54,543 nt of DNA from a bacterium. GTDB taxonomy: Bacteria; JAJRZV01. The stretch is taken from positions 1 to 54,543 of the forward strand of contig JAJRZV010000017.1 of the NCBI GenBank assembly GCA_024275095.1. The letters run 5' to 3'. This document shows positions 6,935 through 15,184 of the stretch, in pieces. Every line of letters starts with the position of its first letter. Position 1 is the stretch's first letter. The notes beneath the pieces are model-generated. The model made no database searches and was not told the origin of the DNA. It saw nothing but the letters and a program-made list of their open reading frames with translations. The position numbers and the translations under genes are program-made.

Positions 6935-8424
6935 GATTTTTTTCTGGCCTTAATAAATACATATTCACCGGCATTTCCATATGGTAAAAAGCGTGAGAAA
7001 GCAACCATCAAAGGATACAGCAGGAGCAGAGGCCTGAATTTGAGAGAAGCATCAAACATTTGAAAAAGGGATCTCATCACTCTGCCCGGTCCTCGCTGGA
7101 AAGTGTAAATTGTCATACCTTGTGTTTTTAAATGTTCTGCAACTTCTTCGCCCGAAACAGTGTTTCTTCTGAAAAGATCCCTGTCCCTTACGTCTTTTTC
7201 GTGAAAGCGCAAAAGCAATAAACCACCGTCTGTTAGCAAAGCAACCATTCTGTTCAACGCCTCAAAGGGGTCCTGCATATACTGGAGAGTTTCCAGGCAG
7301 ACCACACAGTCAGCAAATCCGTAACCCAAGGCATCCTTTTCAATGTCTTTTTCCTCAAAATGAACGCGGATGTTTTCCAGACGACGTGCCACCTCCCTTG
7401 CCTGGACAACTGCCTCCGGGTTAATCTCTATTCCCATTGCTTTCTTTGCAAAACGCCGTCGAACCACATAAAACGGGAACAATCCCAGACCTGTCCCTAT
7501 ATCCACCAGAACCTCCACCCGGTTTTTCTTCAATTCTTTCAGAGCCCGCTGGAAACGCACCCTGGCAGGAAGATCCACCAGACCTGTCAGGGCAATTAAC
7601 AAACGGGCAACTCCTCTCCAGCGCGGATAAAATGCATATTCAAATCCCAATGGCATTACAGACATCGACAAATCTCTGACTTTTACCATTCCATGGTAAA
7701 CAAACTGGGCAGCCCCGCTCATAAAAAATGCTGTTTCGTTTTTCGACCACTCTGGCTGGAGAGAATCCCGGAAAAGAAATGAACCGGCACCCGGGTTCTG
7801 ATTCCATCCGCGCACAGCGCTGAAACAAAATTTATATCCTGCACTGAACACTTCTTCCACTGCTGCAAAATTGAAATCTCCCAATCGTCCGTATGGAAAT
7901 GCAAATGTTTCCACCGGTTTCCCGGTCATGTCTTCCAGGAGTTTTCTGGAATCTACCAATTCTTTTTTCATCTCGTCTCTGTTAATTGCTGAAAATCTGG
8001 GGTGAGTGAACGAGTGAGAACCAACGAGGTGACCTGCTGCCGCGAGCTCCCTTAGATGATGTGCCTGCATGTAGCCTTTACGGCCCACTCTGTCTGCAAT
8101 GATAAAAAAAATTCCTTTCATCCCGGCTTTCTCAAGGGCAGGCACCCCATGTCGGAGGTGGTCTTCTGTGCCGTCATCAAAAGTTACAAGGAGAGGGATC
8201 CCTTCCTGGTTTCTATGCCACTGAGTGGTTAAAAAGTCTTCCACAGCAAGGGGGAAAAAGCGAAGATCCTTCAGCATACAAAGCTGGTGGTAGAGGCTTT
8301 CCGAGCTAAGAATCGAATGGTACGTGATAACCCGCAAGGGCCTGCGGCGAAGCTGAATCCTGTGCATGAGAGCAGAAAAGCCTGTGACTTTGGCAACGTG
8401 AGAGGCAAACTTATTTTTTCTCAT
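6931..8424 (-). CDS. polysaccharide deacetylase - SAM methyltransferase fusion
   Basis: The track ORF begins at 8583, but the real start is probably the ATG at 8424 (MRKNKF), which overlaps the O-antigen-ligase stop by 14 bp and gives 497 residues. Residues about 40-230 form a NodB-type carbohydrate esterase 4 domain: RVITYHSI, LVTFDDGTEDH (catalytic Asp and metal-binding Asp), the metal-binding GSHSFTHP and FAFPYG. Residues about 310-440 form a class I methyltransferase: VLVDIGTGLGLFPFYVV is the SAM-binding loop, GIEINPEAVVQAREVARR the acidic second strand. One chain could thus deacetylate and methylate sugars of the same glycan. The fused order is unusual. No stop or frame change separates the halves. 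Confidence 0.9.
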   Translation of the reverse strand: MRKNKFASHVAKVTGFSALMHRIQLRRRPLRVITYHSILSSESLYHQLCMLKDLRFFPLAVEDFLTTQWHRNQEGIPLLVTFDDGTEDHLRHGVPALEKAGMKGIFFIIADRVGRKGYMQAHHLRELAAAGHLVGSHSFTHPRFSAINRDEMKKELVDSRKLLEDMTGKPVETFAFPYGRLGDFNFAAVEEVFSAGYKFCFSAVRGWNQNPGAGSFLFRDSLQPEWSKNETAFFMSGAAQFVYHGMVKVRDLSMSVMPLGFEYAFYPRWRGVARLLIALTGLVDLPARVRFQRALKELKKNRVEVLVDIGTGLGLFPFYVVRRRFAKKAMGIEINPEAVVQAREVARRLENIRVHFEEKDIEKDALGYGFADCVVCLETLQYMQDPFEALNRMVALLTDGGLLLLRFHEKDVRDRDLFRRNTVSGEEVAEHLKTQGMTIYTFQRGPGRVMRSLFQMFDASLKFRPLLLLYPLMVAFSRFLPYGNAGEYVFIKARKKS

Positions 8425-9826
8425 GAAGTACCCCTTTTTTCTGCACACCCCAGGCAAGGGCTGAGGCCATGACAAGCCAGAAAAGCACGGAAATATAGCC
8501 TCCCACCGATAGAAGCCACGACATGAAAAACGAGTACACCAGAGAGCCGCACAGTATGGCGAGGTAGGCAGCAGAACGATCACGCCGGAGTTCTTCCGTT
8601 TCTCTTTTCACCAGATTCCAGCAATGAAAAAAAAGGCTCCCGAGCATCACCATGAAAATGAACATGCCCACCAATCCAAGGGTCACGAGCACCTCCACGT
8701 AAATATTTTCAAAATACGGCCCCTTAACCTCACTGACGTTGAGCACATTCATGCGCGGTTCGTAATATTTCGCCCAGGTGTAGGGACCGGTGCCGTGGCC
8801 GTGACCAAGAAACGGCCTTTTCAGAAAAAATTTTATACCATAACGCCACAGCTGTATCCGGCTTTCTTCCACTGAGGTAGCAAACGTGACCTCTCCTCCT
8901 TTCTTGGTCAGCAGAGTTTCTGTAACCCGCGATACTCTGGGAGACAGGACAATGCTGGCAACACCAACCGAAAAAGCAAGCATGAGATGCGGCAGGTAGC
9001 GATATGCCCGGCCTGTGGATATCAAAAACACAACCATTGAAACAAACACGCCCAGCATGGCCGAACGCGCACCACTCATGGCAGTGAACAGCAGCGTGAG
9101 AGCAACAACACCCTTGAAAAACGCACCTTTTCTCGTGGCACTTAGGTAAAGTGCGGAAGGCACAGCGAGGTTGCAGATCATGCCAAACTGATTGGGATTG
9201 TAGGAAAGGCCTCGCAAACGCAGCAGGTTCCCCTGCATGAAAATATTCCATTGGCCTGCAAGCTGCATCACCCCACCAATGGCAAGCGAAAGGAACAGAA
9301 CCAAAAGGGGCAGGAAAAACACCCACTCGCCTTCCCTTTCATCTTCAATAAATTCCTGCTTTGCAAACAGGAACACGATCACCCAGAGCATGATGAGGGT
9401 TCCTGCTCTTAAAAGGGTAACCAGCGGCCTGATGGAATAGGAAACACTGATAATGCAGTACATTGAAAACACGAGGAACCACCATTCAGGCGGGCTCAGG
9501 CGGGTATCTTCCCTCCTGAGGAGCCACCTGAATGAGGCATGCAGAAAGAGAAGGGAGAAAAAGAACCAGCGCAAATTGGAGGCGATGGTTTGACTCAGCA
9601 TATGATGAAGGCGGGGATTGTCCACAAAAAACGATGTCACGATAAAACACATGAGCAGAAGCTTCCAGCGGGTAACCGCTCCCAGGGTAATGAAAATTCC
9701 CGCGACAGCAAGGGTAATTTCCTGGGGTGATAACTGCCTGCCTGTTAAAATCACAATTGCGCCTGCAGCAGTCAGGGCACTTACAAGCGCAACAACTGTT
9801 AAATTTGTCTTGCGAATACGTTCCAT
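8411..9826 (-). CDS. O-antigen ligase / polymerase (Wzy/WaaL-like) membrane protein
   Basis: A 471-residue protein with about 11-12 hydrophobic helices and a large periplasmic loop between about residues 310 and 380. That loop contains RIQLWRYGIKFFLKRPFLGHGHGTGP, the Wzy_C/WaaL signature (R...F...P..GxGxG), and is followed by HIDENV-like YFENIYVEVLVTLGLVGM. Such enzymes polymerise or ligate lipid-linked glycans at the periplasmic face of the inner membrane. It lies 5 bases after the GT2 gene and overlaps the deacetylase gene, so it is in the same operon. Ligase versus polymerase cannot be told from sequence alone. Confidence 0.88.
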   Translation of the reverse strand: MERIRKTNLTVVALVSALTAAGAIVILTGRQLSPQEITLAVAGIFITLGAVTRWKLLLMCFIVTSFFVDNPRLHHMLSQTIASNLRWFFFSLLFLHASFRWLLRREDTRLSPPEWWFLVFSMYCIISVSYSIRPLVTLLRAGTLIMLWVIVFLFAKQEFIEDEREGEWVFFLPLLVLFLSLAIGGVMQLAGQWNIFMQGNLLRLRGLSYNPNQFGMICNLAVPSALYLSATRKGAFFKGVVALTLLFTAMSGARSAMLGVFVSMVVFLISTGRAYRYLPHLMLAFSVGVASIVLSPRVSRVTETLLTKKGGEVTFATSVEESRIQLWRYGIKFFLKRPFLGHGHGTGPYTWAKYYEPRMNVLNVSEVKGPYFENIYVEVLVTLGLVGMFIFMVMLGSLFFHCWNLVKRETEELRRDRSAAYLAILCGSLVYSFFMSWLLSVGGYISVLFWLVMASALAWGVQKKGVLHEKK

Positions 9827-9831
9827 GCTTT

Positions 9832-10755
9832 TCAGGCCGTTACGGGGTCTCCAGCGGAAACCACCCTGAAATCCTTCAAAACTCGAAAGAAAAAATCTTT
9901 TGCACTACTTTGGCGAGGCACCATCATCCGAACACCGTCCAGCAATAGAGTGCCTGCACGATATGAAGCAGCTTCAAGAGGACATGCGTGACGCCGTAGA
10001 AACTTAAAGGTATTGCGACGAATAAGCCGTGCCACATGAGAAGTAAGAGAATAATCACCGGACTCCAGGTGCACCACCGCCGGGACCGGAATAAAATAAT
10101 TTTTCCATCCTTTTTGCCTGCACCGCCACTGGAAATCAGCATCCTCAACGTACATGAAAATATCTTCATCGAAAAAGCCCACCTCTGTGAAAACCTTTGA
10201 ACGAATCAGGATGCACACACCATTGAGAAAAGATACCGGCATAGGGGTACGAATTTTTTCCGAGTGAGGAAGCCTTTTCGGCCACAGCATCCACAGGATT
10301 TTGTGCTTGATAAGATTCTTCAAAAAAGGGTATTCGAGAATTGTATTCTGAACCACGCCTTCTTTTTGCCAGTACACAAGGGGACCTGTAACACCAGCAT
10401 CAGAGACATTTTCCATGAATTCTACAAGCACATTGAGAAAATTCCCGTTGATCACCCGTGTGTCAGGATTTACAAGAAGTACGTATTCTGGATTCACGGT
10501 TCTTAACGCGTGCAGTATCCCTGCGTTGTTACCACCTGTATAACCACGGTTTTCAGCGAGAAAAATCAGCTCTGCCCCCCTGGGATGTTCTTTTACAAGG
10601 CGTTCTCTCTCTTCTGACCTGCTCGCGCAATCCACAATCACCATCTGCTGAAAACTTCCTCGACAAAGTTGATAAAAGGAACGAACGCAGTCAAGCGTCA
10701 GGGCGGAAGAGTTATAATTAACAATCACGATGCTGACACGAACATCTCTGTGCAT
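9832..10755 (-). CDS. glycosyltransferase family 2
   Basis: A 307-residue GT-A enzyme, similar in layout to rhamnosyltransferases. It has VSIVIVNYNSSALTLDCVRSF at the start, FLAENRGYTGGNNAGI, the DxD-like LLVNPDTRVI, FLNGVCILIRSKVFTEVGFFDEDIFMYVEDADF (acceptor/catalytic ED) and WRCRQKGW. It acts in the cytosol on undecaprenyl-linked or lipid A-linked acceptors. It is the first gene of the five-gene envelope operon. A TATAAT lies only 8 bases before the ATG and no SD is visible, so the mRNA may be leaderless. Confidence 0.93.
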   Translation of the reverse strand: MHRDVRVSIVIVNYNSSALTLDCVRSFYQLCRGSFQQMVIVDCASRSEERERLVKEHPRGAELIFLAENRGYTGGNNAGILHALRTVNPEYVLLVNPDTRVINGNFLNVLVEFMENVSDAGVTGPLVYWQKEGVVQNTILEYPFLKNLIKHKILWMLWPKRLPHSEKIRTPMPVSFLNGVCILIRSKVFTEVGFFDEDIFMYVEDADFQWRCRQKGWKNYFIPVPAVVHLESGDYSLTSHVARLIRRNTFKFLRRHACPLEAASYRAGTLLLDGVRMMVPRQSSAKDFFFRVLKDFRVVSAGDPVTA

Positions 10756-10763
10756 GGAAAGAG

Positions 10764-10772
10764 ATTATAGCA
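10764..10772 (-). promoter_or_regulatory. extended -10 promoter of the glycan operon, probably leaderless
   Basis: The minus strand reads TGCTATAAT, an extended -10 (TGnTATAAT), ending 8 bases before the ATG of the GT2 gene at 10755. Transcription would begin at or just before the start codon. There is no good -35 box 16-18 bases upstream, which is common for extended -10 promoters. Confidence 0.5.
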
Positions 10773-10817
10773 TGGAGATATTTTGCACGCTTGCACCCGT
10801 CCGTGCGTTCACCTAAA

Positions 10818-11565
10818 ATGACCACTGTGACATACAGCAAAAAATACTTTCTGTTTGGTTTTCTTTCCTTTCTTTTACTGCCTGATGTTTCATCCCGTGC
10901 GGAATTGCAGGTTGTAAAAAAAAACTCGTTGGCGCATTCAACGGGCTGAAGCATGGTACCGGCTGGTGTACTCATCCGCAAAGGCTCCGGTTTCCCTCGC
11001 GTTAAGACCCGTTGGAGGTGAGGGAGTGGACCACTGGATGGGTGTAAATTTCTTCCTCGGTCCCCGCCGGGGACTCAGGGTTTTTGCCATATACATAAAC
11101 CGGCGTGGAATGGTGAGATCCGGTGGCGGAAGTGAAATTTTTTATACATTTCTCAACAGGCCTTTTCCTCTTTTAACACTGGCCTTGGGAACCCTGGGCG
11201 ACGGAGGTGGCGCGGCTGGAATATATGGAAAAATCGAAGTAAGCGGCGAAGCGGGTGTGGTGGATTGGAACGGCTTTTTGCATCTGGAGAAAGCATTTGC
11301 CACTGAAAGGGATGTTGTCGATGTGATCCTGGGCGGGTCTGCCACAGTAAAAATCACCTCTTCTTTAAGCACAGGGTTACGGTACCTGGTACAGGATTTA
11401 GAAGATCTGTGGGAAAACGAAGAGGCAGAAGGCGGTATGCTCCAGGAAGTATCCTTTCTCATCTCCATGAAAAAAGGCACCCTGGGCGCGGGATTGGCTC
11501 CGGGAATTGTCATGGGAAGAAGCAATGGATTTTCCATGACCTTCGAAACCAAATTAATGTTTTGA
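10818..11565 (+). pseudogene. putative outer-membrane protein, reading frame broken at an A9 run
   Basis: The ATG at 10818 opens a signal peptide (YFLFGFLSFLLLPDVSSRA) but this frame ends at a TGA at 10947. The track ORF from 10966 has a GTG start with no signal peptide. Joining the two frames at AAAAAAAAA (10916-10924) by removing one A gives one protein: signal peptide, then VVKKTRWRIQRAEAWYRLVY, then the track ORF. The mature part is Gly-rich with alternating strands (GAAGIYGKIEVSGEAGVVDW) and ends in Phe (TFETKLMF), like an outer-membrane beta-barrel. Total about 248 residues. The break is a sequencing error, a decayed gene or a slippage switch. No named family recognised. The phosphoesterase gene starts 17 bases later. 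Confidence 0.72.
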
Positions 11566-11582
11566 AAGATCAGGAGAGAGCA

Positions 11583-13988
11583 ATGAAGAGACCATTCGCT
11601 CGCAGCATAGTGATATCAGTGATATTAACGGCATTCGTGACAGGAGCCTGTGAACACAAAAAGGAAAAGATCTGCTCTTTGGGAGTACCCTCCCCGATCG
11701 CATTCCTCCGTTATGGTGAGCGTTACGGCGATGCCACTTCAATTCTCAACGGTCGACTCATCTCCCCTGCAGGTGAAAGTGTATCTGTAGGGACATTTCC
11801 CCTGGGTCTTGCTGTTTCTCCTGACGGACGCTTTGTCGCTGTTTCCAACAACGGTGCAGAGGATATCTTCACCCCGGGCCTGCCTTCAACATTGTATCAA
11901 TCGATATACGTGTATTCTGTAACTGAAAAAATCATAACTGCAATACTTCCCGAACCGTCGCTTTACATCGGTGTCGCATTTTCTCCCGATGGGAGGTTTC
12001 TCTACGCGGCAGGTGGAGGTGGTAATGCAATAATGCAATACAGTGTGGACTCCGGTTTTGCTCCTTCCGCCATCTGGACGGTGTACGGGTATCCCACGGG
12101 AATTTTTGCTTCCGAAACGCGCGTGTACGTTACCCTCCAGCACGAACACACCCTTTTAACGCTCGATGCCTCCACCGGAGAAATTATCCAAGAAGCGCCC
12201 ACCGGCCCCTATCCCTATGATGTCGTCGTGGATGAAAACGCCGGTTATGCCTACGTGAGCAACTGGGGAGCGGACTATATTTCTATTATAAATTTGACCG
12301 ATTCCGCATCTTCACTTACGGTTACCGTGGGCAAAAATCCCGAAGGACTGGCACTCTCTCCCTCCGGTGACGTGCTCTATGTGGCATGCAGCGATGAAGA
12401 CGCTCTCGCGGCAGTGAGCGTCCCGGAAGGGGTGTTACTCCATAAGATCCCCCTGATCGCTTCACCCTATCCCGGGGCTGTCCCTTCCGACGTGGCGGTG
12501 ACACCCGATGGAAAGTACGTGCTTGTAACCCTATCGGGGGACAATGCCGCCGCCGTTGTGGCAACGGACACCATGACCGTTGAAGGCTACATACCCACCG
12601 CGTACTACCCTTCCTCAATTGGCATTTCACCTGATGGGAATTTCATTTTCGTGACAAATGCCAGGGGCGAAACCCCCTATCCCAACGTGGCCGGCGAGTA
12701 CATCGTGCAGGTGATCCGTGGTACGTTTTCCATCATCCCGTTCCCATCACCTGAAACTCTTGCCGAATACACCACCGCCGTAACGAGAAACAATAACGTT
12801 ACGTCTTCCTTCTTCAACATTCCCCCCGACTGCGACTCCCTGGACATTCCGGTGCCCCTGAAACACGGAAAGACCTCTCCGACCATCAAGCACGTGGTCT
12901 ACATCGTGCGTGAAAATAAAACATACGACTCCTACCTGGGCGACTACGAAAAAGGAAACGGAGACCCTGACCTTGCAGTGTTCGGGGAAAACACGGCCTT
13001 CGGAAACGTAACACCCAACACGCACGCTCTCGCCCGCCGCTTTGCCGTGTGTGACAACTTCTACGAAGAGGCAGAACAATCCCTGCAGGGCCATATCTGG
13101 ATATCCCTGGGCTGGATAAACGATTTCATGGAACGCAACTGGGCAGGCATGTGGGCGCGTCCAGGAGAGGCGGAATTCTTTTTACCCGGCATAGAACCCG
13201 CGGCAAAACCTGGCAATCGAATGCTTTTTGACCACCTGTATGAAGAAGGCATCTCTTTCAGAATTTACGGTGATATTCTGAGCATCGCATCGGATCCCCT
13301 GGGTAAATACCGTTCCAACGTCAACTGGAAATACCCCACGTGGGCGCTTCACGTGAAAGATGTGGACAAAGCACGCATCTTTATCGAAGATCTGGAAAAA
13401 GGCATTTTTCCCCAGTTTGTATACATCTGGTTGCCCAATGACCATACCCACGGGCTTACACCGGGCACACCCACCCCGGAAAGCATGATTGCCGACAATG
13501 ACGAAGCCGTGGGAATGGTGGTGGATGCAATATCCCACAGCCCGTTTTGGAAGGAAACCGTGATTTTTATCTTTGAAGACGACCCCCAGGGAACACCCGA
13601 CCACGTGGACGTGCATCGCTCTCCGTTGCTTATCGTCAGTCCCTGGGTCAAACGAGGGTATGTATCAAGTATACACTACAGCTTTCCCTCCATACACAAA
13701 ACCATGGAGCTCATCCTGGGCGTTCAACCGCTCAGCCGGTTCGATGCCCTTGCGGCTCCCATATACGATGTCTTCTCTCCCGCTCCTGATACTGAACCCT
13801 ATACCTATATCCCCCGAAAGGTGCCTGAGAGCATATGCTGTAACGCCTCAACACCACCTGAACTCGTGGCCCGCTCAAGTGCCCTGGATTTCTCCGGGCC
13901 GGACAGGTCGCCCGGGCTGGGAAGAATTTTATGGGAATACTTCAGGCCAAACACCCCTTTTCCCGAGGACTTGGCTGACGAAGAATGA
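11583..13988 (+). CDS. secreted lipoprotein: YVTN beta-propeller plus phosphoesterase (AcpA/PLC family)
   Basis: The track ORF starts at 11409, but the ATG at 11583 has a good SD (AGGAGAG) and opens a lipoprotein signal (VTGAC), giving 801 residues. Residues about 50-390 are YVTN-type beta-propeller repeats: FPLGLAVSPDGRFVAVSNNG, VAFSPDGRFLYAAGGGG, KNPEGLALSPSGDVLYVAC. Residues about 440-770 are the phosphoesterase family of acid phosphatases and phospholipases C: HVVYIVRENKTYDSYLG (the ENKTYD metal/active-site motif), LPNDHTHG and IFEDDPQGTPDHVDVHR. It likely releases phosphate from phospholipids or other esters outside the cell. It is coupled to bioF by an ATGA overlap, an odd pairing. Confidence 0.9.
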   Translation: MKRPFARSIVISVILTAFVTGACEHKKEKICSLGVPSPIAFLRYGERYGDATSILNGRLISPAGESVSVGTFPLGLAVSPDGRFVAVSNNGAEDIFTPGLPSTLYQSIYVYSVTEKIITAILPEPSLYIGVAFSPDGRFLYAAGGGGNAIMQYSVDSGFAPSAIWTVYGYPTGIFASETRVYVTLQHEHTLLTLDASTGEIIQEAPTGPYPYDVVVDENAGYAYVSNWGADYISIINLTDSASSLTVTVGKNPEGLALSPSGDVLYVACSDEDALAAVSVPEGVLLHKIPLIASPYPGAVPSDVAVTPDGKYVLVTLSGDNAAAVVATDTMTVEGYIPTAYYPSSIGISPDGNFIFVTNARGETPYPNVAGEYIVQVIRGTFSIIPFPSPETLAEYTTAVTRNNNVTSSFFNIPPDCDSLDIPVPLKHGKTSPTIKHVVYIVRENKTYDSYLGDYEKGNGDPDLAVFGENTAFGNVTPNTHALARRFAVCDNFYEEAEQSLQGHIWISLGWINDFMERNWAGMWARPGEAEFFLPGIEPAAKPGNRMLFDHLYEEGISFRIYGDILSIASDPLGKYRSNVNWKYPTWALHVKDVDKARIFIEDLEKGIFPQFVYIWLPNDHTHGLTPGTPTPESMIADNDEAVGMVVDAISHSPFWKETVIFIFEDDPQGTPDHVDVHRSPLLIVSPWVKRGYVSSIHYSFPSIHKTMELILGVQPLSRFDALAAPIYDVFSPAPDTEPYTYIPRKVPESICCNASTPPELVARSSALDFSGPDRSPGLGRILWEYFRPNTPFPEDLADEE

Positions 13989-15184
13989 GGCTTCCGGGAG
14001 AGCGCAGGTGGCAGCAGGTCCTCGAGGACCTAAAAGGGCGGAATTTGCTGAGACGACTGAGGCGCCGTGGTCCAGCCTCTGGAGCAAGGGCCGTCGTAGA
14101 AGGTCAAGAGGCCTGGATACTCTGTTCCAACGATTACCTGGGCCTGTCCACACATCCCGACGTTATTCAGGCAATGATAGATGCAACCCGACGATTTGGT
14201 GCTGGAACGGGTGCAGCACGACTGATTTCAGGAAACACCTCCCTTCACGAAGAAGTCGAAGAGAAAATCGCACGCTTCAAAGGTACAGAAGCAGCCCTGT
14301 TTTTCACCTCGGGTTATCATGCAAACGTAGGTACAATCCAGGCCCTCGCAGGTGAGGGAGATGCCATCTTCAGCGATGAACTCAACCACGCCTCGATTAT
14401 CGACGGGTGCAGGCTTTCACGGGCCCGGACATTTGTCTACAGGCATCGCGACATGAACCACCTGGAAGACCTGCTTCGCAGAGAAGGTTCACGTGCCCGC
14501 ACCCGCCTTGTCGTGACTGATACTGTCTTCAGCATGGATGGAGACGTGGCACCTCTGGAGGACATTGTCCGCCTGGCAGAACAATACGATGCGGTGGTAA
14601 TGGTAGACGAGGCGCACGCCACAGGGCTTTTCGGCGAACACGGACGGGGAATGTGTGAAGAAAAAGGGATCTCAGATAAAATCCCGGTTCAGATGGGCAC
14701 CTGCGGAAAGGCACTGGGAGTGTTCGGTGCTTACGTTGCTGGTTCCAGCGAACTCGTCAATTTTCTCATCAACCGGGCCCGCTCCTTTATCTTTACCACA
14801 GCGCCCCCGCCTGGCATCTGTTTTGCGGTCATCAAAGCCCTGGAAATTGTGGAGCGAGAAAAATGGCGGAGAGAAAGGGTTCAGGCACTTGCATCACGCC
14901 TGCGCACCCTGTTGAAAAGCAAGGGGCTCAACACGCTGAACAGCGAGACACAGATTGTTCCTGTTGTCATTGGAAGTGAAAACTCCACGCTCGCCATATC
15001 CCGGGCACTGCTCAAAATGGGATTCTTTGTTCAGGGAATTCGTCCCCCTACAGTCCCTCCTGGCACATCGCGCCTGAGAGTCACAGTCAGGGCAGACCTG
15101 CCAGACGGAATAATTGAAGACTTCTGCTGTGCCCTTGAAAAGGCCATTGGCAGCACATGGAGTCCGACAGGGGAACAACCATGA
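13985..15184 (+). CDS. bioF: 8-amino-7-oxononanoate synthase
   Basis: A cytosolic PLP enzyme that condenses pimeloyl-ACP (or -CoA) with L-alanine, the first dedicated step of the biotin rings. The 399-residue protein has the alpha-oxoamine synthase signatures: NDYLGLSTHPDVI, GTGAARLISGNTSLHEEVE, FTSGYHANVGTI, SDELNHASIIDGCRLS, VVMVDEAHATGLFG and the Schiff-base Lys in MGTCGKALGVFG. The ATG overlaps the upstream phosphoesterase stop (ATGA) and its own stop overlaps bioA. bioB and bioC/bioH are not in this window. Confidence 0.95.
   Translation: MRLPGERRWQQVLEDLKGRNLLRRLRRRGPASGARAVVEGQEAWILCSNDYLGLSTHPDVIQAMIDATRRFGAGTGAARLISGNTSLHEEVEEKIARFKGTEAALFFTSGYHANVGTIQALAGEGDAIFSDELNHASIIDGCRLSRARTFVYRHRDMNHLEDLLRREGSRARTRLVVTDTVFSMDGDVAPLEDIVRLAEQYDAVVMVDEAHATGLFGEHGRGMCEEKGISDKIPVQMGTCGKALGVFGAYVAGSSELVNFLINRARSFIFTTAPPPGICFAVIKALEIVEREKWRRERVQALASRLRTLLKSKGLNTLNSETQIVPVVIGSENSTLAISRALLKMGFFVQGIRPPTVPPGTSRLRVTVRADLPDGIIEDFCCALEKAIGSTWSPTGEQP

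Noticed and set aside
8425-8583. The 53 extra N-terminal residues of the deacetylase fusion in the track
   Set aside because: They lie inside the O-antigen ligase gene in another frame, carry no signal and add nothing to the esterase domain; the ATG at 8424 is the simpler start.
11409-11582. Longer N-terminus of the phosphoesterase from the track start
   Set aside because: It overlaps the preceding gene in another frame, lacks an SD and would bury the signal peptide; the ATG at 11583 has an SD and a lipobox signal.
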